Assembly: GCF_001865575.2 (NCBI RefSeq)
Contig: NZ_CP017561.2
Location: forward strand, 496,001 to 560,000
From: Paraburkholderia sprentiae WSM5005
GTDB lineage: Bacteria > Pseudomonadota > Gammaproteobacteria > Burkholderiales > Burkholderiaceae
Length of the DNA stretch: 64,000 bases
Direction of reading: 5' to 3'
Positions 1 to 11,466 of this stretch are shown here, in pieces. How positions within the stretch are numbered: the first letter of the stretch is position 1; each line of letters starts with the position of its first letter. Made by a program: the position numbers and the translations under genes. The notes under the pieces are model-generated. The model made no database searches. It worked only from the letters and a program-made list of their open reading frames with translations, and was not told the DNA's origin.

Positions 1-2
1 AC

Positions 3-1541
3 GCGCTGGAGCCCTCGGTCGCGGGCACCGCGAACGTGCGCGAGAGCGTCGATCGTGCGCAGTTCGACGCGGCGATCGACGCGATTCACGCCGCCCTGTG
101 CGCGGGCGACTCCTATCAGGTCAACTACACGTACCGGCTCGGCTTCGACGTGTTCGGCTCGCCGCTCGCGTTCTATCGGCGCTTGCGCGCGCGCCAGCCG
201 GTGCCGTTCGGCGCGCTGATCGCGTTGCCGGACGATGCGTGGGTGCTGTCGTGTTCGCCCGAACTGTTCGTCGAAAAGCACGGCGCGACGTTGCGTGCGC
301 GGCCAATGAAGGGCACCGCGCCGCGCTCGTGTGATGCTGCCACCGACCGGGGTAACGCCGAGTTCCTCGCCAACGATCCGAAAAACCGCGCCGAGAACGT
401 GATGATTGTCGATCTGTTGCGCAACGATCTGTCGCGGGTCGCGCGGATAGGGTCGGTCAACGTGCCGGCGCTGTTTTCGGTCGAGCCGTATGCTTCGGTG
501 TGGCAAATGACCTCGACGGTGGAGGCGACGTTGCTCGGCGGCACCTCGTTCGCGACGATCCTGCGCGCGCTGTTTCCCTGCGGCTCGATTACCGGTGCGC
601 CGAAGCATCGCACGATGCAGTTGATCGACGAACTGGAAAGCACGCCGCGCGGGCTTTATACCGGCGCGATCGGCTGGCTCGATGCGCCTGGCGCTGATCA
701 CGATTGCGGCGACTTCTGCATGTCGGTCGCGATCCGCACGCTGACGTTGACCGCGTCGCCGGCGCCAGACGGTGGCACCGACGGTCTGCGCGGCAGCATG
801 GGCATCGGCGCGGGCATCGTGCTCGACAGCGTGGCCGCCGACGAGCACGAGGAGTGTCGATTGAAAGGACGGTTTCTGACGGGGGCCGAGCCGGGCTTCG
901 ATCTGTTCGAAACGATGTACGCGACGCGGGAAGACGGCGTGCGGCATCTCGAGCGGCATCTGCGGCGCTTGGCGTCGAGCGCCGCGACGCTTGGTTTCGA
1001 GTTCGACGAGAGGCGCGTACATGACGAAATTTCAGCGCAGTGCGTGAGGCTGCAGGCGCAGACGCCGCATCGTGTGCGTGTTGCTTTGAGCAAGCACGGC
1101 GCGACGCAGATCACAGCGGCGGTACTTGCGCCGTTAGCGGATGCGATCGTTGGCGTTCTGCTCGGCTCCGAAGCGCGGTTCGCGCCGACCCGCGCCGCCG
1201 ATCCGCTGCTGCGCCACAAGACCACGCGCCGTGCCGACTACGACCGCGGCTGGCGCGAAGCCGAGGCGAAGGGCGCCTTCGACACGCTGTTCTTCAACGA
1301 ACGCGGCGAGCTGACCGAAGGCGGTAGATCGAACGTGTTCGTGAAGCTCGCGGGACAGTGGTGGACCCCCCCGCTCGCGTCAGGCGTGTTGCCGGGTGTA
1401 ATGCGAAGCGTGTTGCTCGACGACGGGTCGGGCCTGCGGGCAGGTGAAAAAGTGCTAACGCAGGCCGATGTGCTGAACGCCGAAGCGCTGCTCGTGTGCA
1501 ACGCATTGCGCGGCGCGCTGCCGGCACGGGTTGTGGGTTAG
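3..1541 (+). CDS. pabB: PabB-PabC fusion: aminodeoxychorismate synthase component I / aminodeoxychorismate lyase (5' partial)
   Basis: Makes p-aminobenzoate for folate: the PabB part aminates chorismate and the C-terminal PabC part removes pyruvate. The frame is open to the left edge, so the N terminus is missing; the GTG at 36 is internal. Visible PabB motifs are RPMKGTAPR (the PIKGT-type signature of PabB rather than TrpE), AENVMIVDLLRNDLSR and GSITGAPKHRTM, all in the first 220 residues. From about residue 285 of the visible part the protein switches to a PLP fold-type IV lyase (FETMYATREDG, LLRHKTTRR with the probable PLP lysine, ELTEGGRSNVF). PabB-PabC fusions are usual in Burkholderia. 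It is convergent with panB, with 48 bases between; a GC hairpin near 1568 lacks a T-run. Confidence 0.93.
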   Translation, partial: ALEPSVAGTANVRESVDRAQFDAAIDAIHAALCAGDSYQVNYTYRLGFDVFGSPLAFYRRLRARQPVPFGALIALPDDAWVLSCSPELFVEKHGATLRARPMKGTAPRSCDAATDRGNAEFLANDPKNRAENVMIVDLLRNDLSRVARIGSVNVPALFSVEPYASVWQMTSTVEATLLGGTSFATILRALFPCGSITGAPKHRTMQLIDELESTPRGLYTGAIGWLDAPGADHDCGDFCMSVAIRTLTLTASPAPDGGTDGLRGSMGIGAGIVLDSVAADEHEECRLKGRFLTGAEPGFDLFETMYATREDGVRHLERHLRRLASSAATLGFEFDERRVHDEISAQCVRLQAQTPHRVRVALSKHGATQITAAVLAPLADAIVGVLLGSEARFAPTRAADPLLRHKTTRRADYDRGWREAEAKGAFDTLFFNERGELTEGGRSNVFVKLAGQWWTPPLASGVLPGVMRSVLLDDGSGLRAGEKVLTQADVLNAEALLVCNALRGALPARVVG

Positions 1542-1589
1542 CGCACTGAAACATACCGGTATGCCGCGCGCTCGCGCGGCAAAGAAGCA

Positions 1590-2405
1590 TCAGAACGTGT
1601 GCTCGGCGCCGGGAAACGTCCCGTCCTTCACCGCCTGCACATACGCCTCGACGGCCGCCTGAATGTTCGGCTGTCCCTGCATGAAATCCTTCACGAAGCG
1701 CGGCCGCTTGCCAGGGAAAATCCCGAGCATGTCGTGCAGCACGAGCACCTGACCCGAGCAATCGAGGCCCGCGCCGATCCCGATCGTCGGAATGCGCAAC
1801 TGCTGCGTGACCTCGCGCGCAAGTTGCGACGGGATGGCTTCCATCACGATCAATTGCGCGCCGGCTTGCTGCACAGCAAGCGAATCGCGCAGCAGCTGGC
1901 TCGCGCCCGCTTCGGTCTTGCCTTGCACCTTGAAGCCGCCGAACGCATGCACCGACTGCGGCGTGAGACCCACGTGCGCGCACACCGGGATCGAGCGCTC
2001 GACCAGAAACCGCACCGTGTCCGCGACCCATTCGCCACCTTCGAGCTTGACCATCTGCGCGCCTGCGCGCATCAGTTCGACCGCGCTCCTGAATGCATCT
2101 TCGCGCGTGCCGTACGTGCCGAACGGCAAGTCAGCGACGATCAGCGCCGCCGGCCTCGCGCGCGCGACGCTCGCCGTGTGATACGCAACGTCGGCAAGCG
2201 ACACCGGCAGCGTGGTCGCCTGGCCTTGCAGCACGTTGCCGAGCGAGTCGCCGATCAGCAGGACGTCGACGCCCGCGCGATCGAGCAGCGCGGCGAAGCT
2301 CGCGTCATAACAGGTGAGCATGGCGATCTTTTCGCCGGCGTCGCGCATTGCCTGCAGTTTCGGCACGGTGATCGCGCTCCGGCTCGCTTCCTGCAAATAA
2401 GTCAT
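1590..2405 (-). CDS. panB: 3-methyl-2-oxobutanoate hydroxymethyltransferase
   Basis: First step of pantothenate (coenzyme A) synthesis: transfers a hydroxymethyl group from methylene-tetrahydrofolate to alpha-ketoisovalerate in the cytoplasm. The 271-residue protein has the PanB TIM-barrel signatures: [30 protein letters not shown] with the metal-binding Asp, [17 protein letters not shown] and [16 protein letters not shown] chose the ATG at 2405 ([10 protein letters not shown]) over an in-frame TTG two codons upstream. It is the last gene of the leftward operon, 36 bases downstream of the deoxynucleoside kinase. The folate gene folK two genes upstream fits its folate cofactor. Confidence 0.96.
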   Translation of the reverse strand: MTYLQEASRSAITVPKLQAMRDAGEKIAMLTCYDASFAALLDRAGVDVLLIGDSLGNVLQGQATTLPVSLADVAYHTASVARARPAALIVADLPFGTYGTREDAFRSAVELMRAGAQMVKLEGGEWVADTVRFLVERSIPVCAHVGLTPQSVHAFGGFKVQGKTEAGASQLLRDSLAVQQAGAQLIVMEAIPSQLAREVTQQLRIPTIGIGAGLDCSGQVLVLHDMLGIFPGKRPRFVKDFMQGQPNIQAAVEAYVQAVKDGTFPGAEHTF

Positions 2406-2441
2406 GGTCAATCCAGTGAGGAAAACGGTGGGCCGCGCCGC

Positions 2442-3122
2442 TTACAGCGACGTGCCTTTGACAAAGAATTCCTTGCGGCCGCGCATCGTCTCGATGCGTT
2501 CGACGAGCAACGCAAGGTCCGCGTCGGAGTCGAGCGGATTCAGGTGTTCGGCGTTGACCGTCAGCACCGGTGTGCGGTCGTAGTGGTAGAAGAATTCGTT
2601 GTATGCGTCGCACAGCGCGCGCAGATACGCATCGGAAATCTGCAGCTCCATCGGCACCGCCCGTTTTTGGATGCGCGCGAACAGCACCTCGGGGCTCGCC
2701 TGCAGATAGACGACGAAGTCGGGCGCCGGCGCGCTGACGTCGAGGCGCGCGGCAAGCGCGCGGTACAGTTGCCACTCGTCGTCCTGCAAGATCAGACGCG
2801 CGAAGATGTCGTTTCGCTGCGTGATGAAGTCGGCGATCAGCGGCGTGCCGCTCGCCTGCGCGGCACTCACTTCCTGTGCCTGCTGCGCGCGTTGCAGCGC
2901 GAAATGCAGCTGCACGGGCAGCGCATAGCGCGCGGTGTCGCGATAGAAACGTTCCAGAAACGGGTTGTCTTGCGAGCGCTCGAACAACTCGTGCATCGAC
3001 CAGCGTTGCGCGAGGCGCCGGGCGAGTGAGGTCTTGCCGACGCCGATCGGCCCCTCGATCGCGATATAGCCGAACGGCGGGTGCAACTGCGGCGCGGTGA
3101 CCGTGAGCGGCGCGGAATTCAT
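2442..3122 (-). CDS. deoxynucleoside kinase (deoxyadenosine/deoxyguanosine kinase family)
   Basis: A P-loop kinase of the dNK/Dck family that phosphorylates deoxynucleosides for salvage. The 226-residue protein has the Walker A motif IEGPIGVGKTS near residue 22, an ERSQDNPFLERFY stretch typical of the substrate helix, and a lid-like RIQKRAVPMEL segment with clustered basic residues. Its ATG overlaps the folK stop codon by four bases (ATGA), which supports the start and translational coupling. Which deoxynucleoside it prefers cannot be read from sequence. Proteins of this type beside folK and panB are common in betaproteobacteria. Confidence 0.9.
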   Translation of the reverse strand: MNSAPLTVTAPQLHPPFGYIAIEGPIGVGKTSLARRLAQRWSMHELFERSQDNPFLERFYRDTARYALPVQLHFALQRAQQAQEVSAAQASGTPLIADFITQRNDIFARLILQDDEWQLYRALAARLDVSAPAPDFVVYLQASPEVLFARIQKRAVPMELQISDAYLRALCDAYNEFFYHYDRTPVLTVNAEHLNPLDSDADLALLVERIETMRGRKEFFVKGTSL

Positions 3123-3661
3123 TCGCAGCGGCCTTTATCGGCGGAATTGCCGCTCAGCGCATCGAGCATCGGACACTGGCAGGGCGACTTCACCTTCTCG
3201 ATGCGCTGATCGCTGACGCTGTCGAGCAGCGCGGCGGCTCGGCCATGTTGCGGAATGACGATCGCCGCGTCGATCTCGACGAGCGGCACCAGCGCAAACG
3301 CACGCTCGACGAGGCGAGGATGCGGCACGATCAGATCGGCTTCGTCGATCGATTGTTCGCCATACAGCAGGATGTCGAGATCGAGCGTGCGCGGCGCATT
3401 GCGGAACGGCCGCTCACGGCCGAACTGATGCTCGATCTTGTGGCACAGCGCGAGCAGATGCCGCACGGGGAGTGTCGTTTCAAGTTTCACGACGCAGTTG
3501 AAATAGTCGTCGCCGCCCGCGTCGATCGGGGCAGTACGATACAGGCTCGATTTGGCGAGCACGGTGATGGTGCGCTGTTGTGCTAGGCACACCACCGCGT
3601 CTTTCAGGGTCTGGCGCGCGTCCCCGAGATTCGCGCCGAGGCCAAGATAAGCAACCGTCAT
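3119..3661 (-). CDS. folK: 2-amino-4-hydroxy-6-hydroxymethyldihydropteridine diphosphokinase
   Basis: HPPK transfers pyrophosphate from ATP to hydroxymethyl-dihydropterin in folate synthesis. The 180-residue protein starts MTVAYLGLGANLGDARQTL (family motif GLGSNLGD) and contains FGRERPFRNAPRTLDLDILL, in which the RTLDLD aspartates bind the two magnesium ions, then VPHPRLVERAFALVPL. The last 30 or so residues, with two cysteines, extend beyond the common core. It lies 51 bases after pcnB and overlaps the kinase gene by four bases, in the hda-to-panB operon. The folate link to pabB and panB at this locus is probably functional. Confidence 0.96.
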   Translation of the reverse strand: MTVAYLGLGANLGDARQTLKDAVVCLAQQRTITVLAKSSLYRTAPIDAGGDDYFNCVVKLETTLPVRHLLALCHKIEHQFGRERPFRNAPRTLDLDILLYGEQSIDEADLIVPHPRLVERAFALVPLVEIDAAIVIPQHGRAAALLDSVSDQRIEKVKSPCQCPMLDALSGNSADKGRCE

Positions 3662-3712
3662 GGCATAACTTCCTGCAACTATCGTTTTGACGGCCTTTCC
3701 GCGAACGCCGCG

Positions 3713-5326
3713 TCAGTCTTCGTGCGAGCCTTCGAGGCCCGCGTCGTTGTCCGTGCGTTCGGCGGACGAGCCGCCCTCCACTCCGTCACCTGGTTTGCGG
3801 TTTCTGGCGCCACCGCGCCGCCGTCGCTTTCTAGGGCTCCGGTCCTTCCCGCCCTGCGTGAGCAATGTCTCGCGCGCGGCGGCGTCTCCTTCGATGAACT
3901 CCGTCCACCACGCACCGACCGACTCGTCGAGTTCGCCCGATGCGCAGCGCAACAGGAGGAAATCATACCCCGCTCTAAATCTTTGGTGTTCGAGCAGCTT
4001 CAGCGCGGTGCGGCCCGAGCGTTTCTCGAGGCGCAGTTGCAAGCCCCAGATCTCGCGCATGTCGGCCGAGAAGCGCTTGTGGATCGCCAGCTTTTCGGTC
4101 TGCATGTCGAGCACTTCGTCCATCGCGCGATGCAGCGCGGGCACCGGATACTCGCCTTCGGCCTCGAACTTCTGCCAGCGTTGCTGCACGTCGTGCCACA
4201 ACAGCGTCGCGAACAGGAAGCCTGGCGAAACCGGCTTGCCGGCGAGCACGCGTGCGTCGGTGTTGGAGAGTGCCAGCGAAATGAATTTTTCGCCGGTCGG
4301 CTGTTCGAGCACCACGTCGAGCAGCGGCAGCAGCCCATGATGCAGGCCTTCCTGGCGCAGCCGCTTCAGGCACGCGAGCGCGTGGCCCGACAGCATCAGC
4401 TTCAGCATTTCGTCGAACAGACGGGCAGCGGGTACGTTATTGATCAGATCGGCCATCTTCTCGATCGGCGCGCGCGTCGTCTCGTCGATGTCGAAGTCGA
4501 GCTTGGCGGCGAAGCGCACCACGCGCAGCATGCGCACCGGATCCTCGCGATAGCGCGTAGCCGGGTCGCCGATCATGCGCAACAGGCGGGCGCGCATGTC
4601 GGCCATGCCGCTGTGGTAGTCCAGCACGGTTTGCGTGGCCGGATCGTAGTACATCGCGTTGATCGTGAAGTCGCGGCGGGTGGCGTCCTCGTGCTGCTCG
4701 CCCCACACGTTGTCGCGCAACACGCGGCCGCTGGCGTCGACCGCGTGGGTACGGCGGTCGAGTTCGTCGCGCTTCAGACGCTTCGCCGGCGGCGCGTCGG
4801 CCGCGGGCGGATCGACCAGCGCGCGGAACGTCGAGGTTTCGATGATTTCCTGGCCGAACTGCACATGCACGATCTGAAAGCGCCGGCCGATGATGCGCGC
4901 GCGGCGGAACAGCTTCTGCACCTGTTCGGGCGTCGCGTCGGTTGCGACGTCGAAGTCTTTCGGCTTCACGCCGAACAGCAGGTCGCGCACCGCCCCGCCG
5001 ACGATGAACGCGCGGAAGCCCGCCTGTTGCAGGCCCTCGGTCACGCGGATAGCGTTGCGCGAGATCAGCGTGGGGTCGATGCCGTGCACGTCGTGCGGAA
5101 TGATGACCGGTACGTCCGGTTCGCGCGGCGCTTGCGCGGCGGCAGCGGCGCCGGCGGACTTGCGACGCGGCCGTGCGGTCGTGCCGGAAGCGGACTTGCC
5201 GCGCGCCGGCGGATCGTCATTAGCGTTGCTGTCGGCGCTGGCCTCGGCATGGGTGTCGGTGGAGAGCGTGTCGTCAGCGGTCGCCGCGTCTTGGCCGAAT
5301 AGCTTGCGGATGAGTTTCTTGATCAC
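3713..5326 (-). CDS. pcnB: poly(A) polymerase I
   Basis: Adds poly(A) tails to RNA 3' ends, marking RNAs for decay. The 537-residue protein carries the class II nucleotidyltransferase head FIVGGAVRDLLFG followed by KPKDFDVATDATPEQV (the DxD metal site), then the RNA-binding DYHSGMADMRARLLRMIGDP and RYREDPVRMLRVVRFAAKL motifs. It has a basic linker at residues 30-60 and a basic C-terminal tail (SPRKRRRRGGARNRK). An open frame continues to 5509, but that region lies over the upstream HAD gene. I chose the GTG at 5326, which overlaps the HAD stop as GTGA and begins (V)IKKLIRKLFGQ. Confidence 0.94.
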   Translation of the reverse strand: MIKKLIRKLFGQDAATADDTLSTDTHAEASADSNANDDPPARGKSASGTTARPRRKSAGAAAAAQAPREPDVPVIIPHDVHGIDPTLISRNAIRVTEGLQQAGFRAFIVGGAVRDLLFGVKPKDFDVATDATPEQVQKLFRRARIIGRRFQIVHVQFGQEIIETSTFRALVDPPAADAPPAKRLKRDELDRRTHAVDASGRVLRDNVWGEQHEDATRRDFTINAMYYDPATQTVLDYHSGMADMRARLLRMIGDPATRYREDPVRMLRVVRFAAKLDFDIDETTRAPIEKMADLINNVPAARLFDEMLKLMLSGHALACLKRLRQEGLHHGLLPLLDVVLEQPTGEKFISLALSNTDARVLAGKPVSPGFLFATLLWHDVQQRWQKFEAEGEYPVPALHRAMDEVLDMQTEKLAIHKRFSADMREIWGLQLRLEKRSGRTALKLLEHQRFRAGYDFLLLRCASGELDESVGAWWTEFIEGDAAARETLLTQGGKDRSPRKRRRRGGARNRKPGDGVEGGSSAERTDNDAGLEGSHED

Positions 5327-6009
5327 GAGGGTTGGAAAAGTTCGAGGATGCGCCAGCCTTTGGCCTGCGCATGGGCACGCAACGTGTCGTCCGGATTGGT
5401 CGCGATGGGATCGGTGACTTTTTCGAGCAGCGGGATGTCGTTGTGCGAGTCGCTGTAGAAATAGCTGTGCTCGAAGTCGCTCCAGCTCTTGCCGAGCGAC
5501 GCGAGCCACATTTCGGTGCGCACGATCTTGCCTTCCTTATAGCTGGGCGTGCCGGTCGGTCGGCCGGTGTAGGCGCCGTGCGGCTCGCCGCCGACGGTCT
5601 CCGCCTCGCAGGCGATCAGCGTGTCGACGCCGAACGCCTGCGCGATCGGCCGCGTGATGAACTCGTTGGTCGCAGTGACGACGCAGCACAGGTCGCCCGC
5701 CTCGCGATGCTGTTTCACGAGCTCGAGCGCCACCGGCTGGATGGCCGGCGTGATGACCTCGTGCATGTACTGCGCGTGCAAGTCGGCAAGCTGCGCGCGC
5801 GTGTACTTCGCGAGCGGCGTCAGCATGGCGTTCAGATAAGCGTGAATGTCGAGCTTGCCGGCCTTGTAGTCGGCGTAGAAGCGGTCGTTCTCACGGGCGA
5901 AATTTTCGGCGTCGACCATGCCTTTTTTCACCATGAAGCGACCCCATTCGTGGTCGCTGTCGGTCGGAATGAGCGTGTGGTCGAGATCGAAGAGTGCAAG
6001 GTTAGCCAT
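5323..6009 (-). CDS. HAD-superfamily IB hydrolase (SerB-like phosphatase)
   Basis: A 228-residue cytoplasmic phosphatase of the HAD-IB group. Motif I is LFDLDHTLIP with the nucleophile and acid/base aspartates (DxD). Motif II Thr lies in CCVVTATNEF, and motif IV is YFYSDSHNDIPLLE, with the two aspartates of the metal site. Proteins of this kind beside pcnB in betaproteobacteria are usually annotated only as HAD hydrolases; substrates such as phosphoserine or histidinol phosphate are possible but unproven. It overlaps hda by eight bases upstream and pcnB by four downstream, so the three genes are one transcription unit. Confidence 0.88.
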   Translation of the reverse strand: MANLALFDLDHTLIPTDSDHEWGRFMVKKGMVDAENFARENDRFYADYKAGKLDIHAYLNAMLTPLAKYTRAQLADLHAQYMHEVITPAIQPVALELVKQHREAGDLCCVVTATNEFITRPIAQAFGVDTLIACEAETVGGEPHGAYTGRPTGTPSYKEGKIVRTEMWLASLGKSWSDFEHSYFYSDSHNDIPLLEKVTDPIATNPDDTLRAHAQAKGWRILELFQPS

Positions 6010-6754
6010 GGGGGCCTATTTTACTTGAAGCGGGAAGAGCGGCGTGTGAACCCGGCGTGGCGGCCGGGTCGGGTGACGCGAGCATTGTGCGCAACAGCGG
6101 CAGCGTGACCGCGCGCTTCTGTTCGAGCGAGAAGCGGTCGAGCGCGTCGAGCAGCGCCATCAGGCTCGGCATGTCGCGGCGAAAGTGCGTGAGCAGATGG
6201 GCCGGCACGTCGTCGGCGAGCATGATGCCGCGCTCGCGCGCCGCGCGTTTCAGCGCCGCGGCCTTCGCGTCATCGGGCAGCGGCGCGAGGTGAAACACGA
6301 GACCCCAGCCGAGGCGCGTGCGCAAATCCTCGCGCACGGTCATGCCGATCGGCGCCGCGTTGCCCGCGGCGACGAGCGCGCTGGTGGGATGCGCGCGCAC
6401 TTCGTTGAACAGGTTGAACACGGCGATCTGCTGCGCGGCCGACAACCCGTCGCAATCATCGATCGCATACAGCGCGACGCGCGGATCGAAGCCGAAGGCC
6501 GCGAGGCTGCTTTGCGGACCGGCGTAACGCGCATGTCCCGGCGGCGCTTCGTGGACGAGCGCCTGCAGCAGGTGCGTGCGGCCGCTGCCGGCTTCGCCCC
6601 AGATGTAAAAGGTGCGATCGGCGACCGGCCCGGCGGCGAGCGCGTTGTCGAGCTCACGTAGGCGCGTGACCAGTTCGGCGTTCGCGCCGGCGAAGAAATT
6701 GTCGAATGTCGATGGCGGCGGGGTGCCGAGATCGAGCGTCAGTTGACGAAGCAC
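6002..6754 (-). CDS. hda: DnaA regulatory inactivator Hda
   Basis: Hda with the DNA-loaded beta clamp stimulates ATP hydrolysis by DnaA and so prevents re-initiation of replication. The 250-residue protein begins with QLTLDLGTP, the clamp-binding motif type (QLxLxL) seen in Hda. It has the P-loop variant GEAGSGRTHLLQ, where the usual Lys is Arg as is typical of Hda, the Walker B YAIDDCDGL, and a sensor/arginine-finger region ending FRRDMPSLMALLDALDR. The start codon is GTG (6754). It is the first gene of the leftward operon through panB and lies divergent from purM. The C-terminal 20 residues are low-complexity. Confidence 0.93.
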   Translation of the reverse strand: MLRQLTLDLGTPPPSTFDNFFAGANAELVTRLRELDNALAAGPVADRTFYIWGEAGSGRTHLLQALVHEAPPGHARYAGPQSSLAAFGFDPRVALYAIDDCDGLSAAQQIAVFNLFNEVRAHPTSALVAAGNAAPIGMTVREDLRTRLGWGLVFHLAPLPDDAKAAALKRAARERGIMLADDVPAHLLTHFRRDMPSLMALLDALDRFSLEQKRAVTLPLLRTMLASPDPAATPGSHAALPASSKIGPHG

Positions 6755-6994
6755 AGTAGGTTAATGCCGAAAATGAGGCTCAGGCCGTGAAGGGCCCAAA
6801 CCCCGGCGCCTGGAACGTCGCCAGGCGGTCAGTTGTCGTAAAGCGTGCTCGCCGGGTAGTGAGGCCGCGAGGGTCGCGAAGCGCGGTGGACGGAATCGCG
6901 CGGCCCGGCGGCGCCGGAATCGGGGCGTCATGCTGCAAAGTCGTTTCCAGGGTCTCGTCGGAACGCGCCAATTCCAGCCAGGCGGCCAGCATCG

Positions 6995-7013
6995 GGTAAA
7001 ATCGCATTTTACC
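6995..7013 (+). promoter_or_regulatory. perfect inverted repeat upstream of purM
   Basis: GGTAAAAT (6995-7002) and ATTTTACC (7006-7013) form a perfect 8-base inverted repeat around CGC, 20 bases before the purM ATG. The left arm contains TAAAAT, a plausible -10 hexamer. It could be an operator over the purM promoter or a short 5'-UTR hairpin; the regulator is unknown. The rest of the 278-base hda-purM gap holds no gene I can support; an 84-codon frame on the minus strand looks non-coding. Confidence 0.5.
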
Positions 7014-7032
7014 GACCTTCGAGCTTTTCCCC

Positions 7033-8100
7033 ATGAATCAACCGAAATCCGCCGAGCCTTCAACCGATTCGGCCCAAGGTTTGTCGTATCGCGACGCCGG
7101 CGTGGACATCGATGCGGGCGACGCCCTCGTCGACGCCATCAAGCCCTTTGCCAAGAAGACCCTGCGCGACGGCGTGCTGGGCGGCATCGGTGGATTCGGC
7201 GCGCTGTTCGAAGTGCCGAAGAAGTACAAGGAACCGGTGCTCGTGTCCGGCACCGACGGCGTCGGCACCAAGCTGCGTCTGGCGTTCCAGCTGAACAAGC
7301 ATGACACGGTCGGCCAGGATCTGGTCGCGATGAGCGTCAACGACATCCTCGTGCAGGGCGCCGAGCCGCTGTTTTTCCTCGACTACTTCGCCTGCGGCAA
7401 GCTCGACGTCGGCACGGCGGCGACCGTCGTGAAGGGCATTGCGCAAGGCTGCGAGCTGTCGGGCTGCGCGCTGATCGGCGGCGAAACCGCGGAAATGCCG
7501 GGCATGTACCCGGACGGCGAATACGACCTGGCGGGTTTCGCGGTCGGCGCGGTGGAAAAGAGCAAGCTCATCGACGGCAGCAAGATCGCTCCGGGCGACG
7601 TAGTGCTCGGTCTCGCGTCGAGCGGCATCCATTCGAACGGTTTTTCGCTGGTGCGCAAGATCATCGAGCGCGCCAATCCCGACCTGAGCGCGGACTTCGA
7701 CGGCCGGCCGCTCGCCGACGCGCTGATGGCGCCGACGCGCATCTACGTGAAGCCGCTGCTGGCGCTGATGCAGCAGATCGAGGTCAAGGGCATGGCGCAC
7801 ATTACGGGCGGCGGCCTCGTCGAGAACATTCCGCGCGTGCTGCGCGAGGGTCTGACGGCCGAGCTCGATCATCGCGGGTGGCCGCTGCCGCCGCTGTTCT
7901 CGTGGCTGCAGAAGCACGGCGGTGTCGCCGATGCGGAAATGCACCGTGTATTCAACTGCGGTATCGGTATGGCGGTGATCGTGTCGGCGGCGGATGCCGA
8001 AGTGGCGATCGGTCTGCTGTCCGCGGCGGGCGAGCAGGTCTGGAAGATCGGCACGGTCCGTGAAAGCGCGGCGGGCGAAGCGCAGACGGTCGTGGTCTAA
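7033..8100 (+). CDS. purM: phosphoribosylformylglycinamidine cyclo-ligase
   Basis: AIR synthetase closes the imidazole ring in purine synthesis, converting FGAM and ATP to AIR. The 355-residue length is typical. Visible signatures are [20 protein letters not shown] at the N terminus, [48 protein letters not shown] and [15 protein letters not shown]. The ATG at 7033 follows a short inverted repeat that may be its operator. It stands alone on the plus strand between two leftward operons. Confidence 0.97.
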   Translation: MNQPKSAEPSTDSAQGLSYRDAGVDIDAGDALVDAIKPFAKKTLRDGVLGGIGGFGALFEVPKKYKEPVLVSGTDGVGTKLRLAFQLNKHDTVGQDLVAMSVNDILVQGAEPLFFLDYFACGKLDVGTAATVVKGIAQGCELSGCALIGGETAEMPGMYPDGEYDLAGFAVGAVEKSKLIDGSKIAPGDVVLGLASSGIHSNGFSLVRKIIERANPDLSADFDGRPLADALMAPTRIYVKPLLALMQQIEVKGMAHITGGGLVENIPRVLREGLTAELDHRGWPLPPLFSWLQKHGGVADAEMHRVFNCGIGMAVIVSAADAEVAIGLLSAAGEQVWKIGTVRESAAGEAQTVVV

Positions 8101-8224
8101 AGATCGACAAGGGCTCGCGTGGCGTGCCGCAATGGTGCGCGGCGCGAGCTTCGAGTGCTGCTTCACATCCCCCGCTTTAAATCCCCGCTCCGCTTCCTCT
8201 GATTCGCTCACGCCGATCGGCGCC

Positions 8225-9169
8225 TCAAACCAGCGCCTCGATCAACTCCACCACCCGCGCCGTCGCCTGCGGATCGCAGCAATCCACCACCTGTCTTTCC
8301 GGCATGCTCCGCAGCCACGTAAGCTGCCGTTTGCAGAGTTGCCGGGTCGCGAAGACGCCCTTGTCGCGCATGGTCCGATAGTCGACCGCGCCATCGAGGT
8401 ATTCCCACACCTGCCGATACCCGACGCAGCGCATCGACGGCATCTCGGGTAGCAGATCGCCGCGCCCGCGCAGCCGCATCACTTCATCGACGAAACCGTG
8501 CGCGAGCATCGAATCGAAACGCTGCTCGATGCGCGCATGCAGCACGCCACGCTCGGACGGCTCGAGCGCGACCGGCACGAAGCGCCATGCCGACGCGACG
8601 TCGTCGGTGCGCGCGGGCGCGGCGAGCAGCGTTGACATCGGCTGGCCAGTCAGCATGAACACTTCGAGTGCGCGCTGGATGCGTTGCGAATCGTTCGGCG
8701 CGAGACGCGCGGCCGTGACCGGATCGAACGCGGCGAGCCGCGCGTGAAGCGCCGGCCAGCCGTCGCGGGCCGCGTCGGCGTCGAGCGTCGCGCGGACTTC
8801 GGCATCGGCGCCGGGCAGCTCGTTGAGCCCTTGCGTGAGCGCCTTGTAATACAGCATGGTGCCGCCGACCAGCAGCGGCAGTCGCCCGCGCGCATGAATC
8901 TCGCCGACGAGCCGCAGCGTATCGGCGCGAAACTGGGCGGCCGAGTACGAGTCGGCCGGATCGACGATATCGATCAGATGATGCGGCGCAACCGCGCGTT
9001 CTTTCGCGGTCGGCTTCGCGGTGCCGATGTCCATCTCGCGATAGACGAGCGCTGAATCGACGCTGATGATTTCGACCGGCCGCCGCGCGGCGAGCGCGAG
9101 CGCGGCGGCTGTCTTGCCGGATGCGGTCGGGCCGAGCAGGCACGGGACGGAGGTAGGGCGTGGGGTCAT
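8225..9169 (-). CDS. miaA: tRNA dimethylallyltransferase
   Basis: MiaA transfers dimethylallyl to the N6 of A37 in tRNAs that read UNN codons. The 314-residue protein shows the P-loop [14 protein letters not shown], the substrate motif [34 protein letters not shown], and [14 protein letters not shown], and ends with [13 protein letters not shown] and [12 protein letters not shown] chose the ATG at 9169 (MTPRPTSVP). An in-frame TTG at 9205 would add 12 residues and shorten the gap to mutL to nine bases; neither start has a strong ribosome site. The mutL-miaA pairing is conserved in many proteobacteria. Confidence 0.96.
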   Translation of the reverse strand: MTPRPTSVPCLLGPTASGKTAAALALAARRPVEIISVDSALVYREMDIGTAKPTAKERAVAPHHLIDIVDPADSYSAAQFRADTLRLVGEIHARGRLPLLVGGTMLYYKALTQGLNELPGADAEVRATLDADAARDGWPALHARLAAFDPVTAARLAPNDSQRIQRALEVFMLTGQPMSTLLAAPARTDDVASAWRFVPVALEPSERGVLHARIEQRFDSMLAHGFVDEVMRLRGRGDLLPEMPSMRCVGYRQVWEYLDGAVDYRTMRDKGVFATRQLCKRQLTWLRSMPERQVVDCCDPQATARVVELIEALV

Positions 9170-9214
9170 GGACAAGCGGGCGGGCGGCGCAACGGTGCGA
9201 TTCAACGCGGCGCG

Positions 9215-11272
<2,058 letters not shown>

Positions 11273-11466
11273 GGCGAAATTATAGCGACTCGGCGCGTGC
11301 CCCCAGCGCATGCACGCAAGCAGCAGATTTTTAATCGACGCCAGGCACTTTCTGTATCATGTCGCGGTCAATTGGCAGCGGTCGGCCCGCCGCTTGCTGT
11401 TCCTGTTCCAGGGTCGCGCGGCGACCGTTTTCCCTCTACGCACACACTGGTTTAAAAGGACGTTCC

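Noticed and set aside
1562..1582. GC-rich palindrome between pabB and panB as a terminator
   Set aside because: The stem GCCGCG/CGCGGC has no T-run on either strand, so intrinsic termination is not supported.
1599..3029. A 476-codon plus-strand frame over panB and the kinase gene
   Set aside because: Arg/His-rich antisense translation of recognised genes; no domain.
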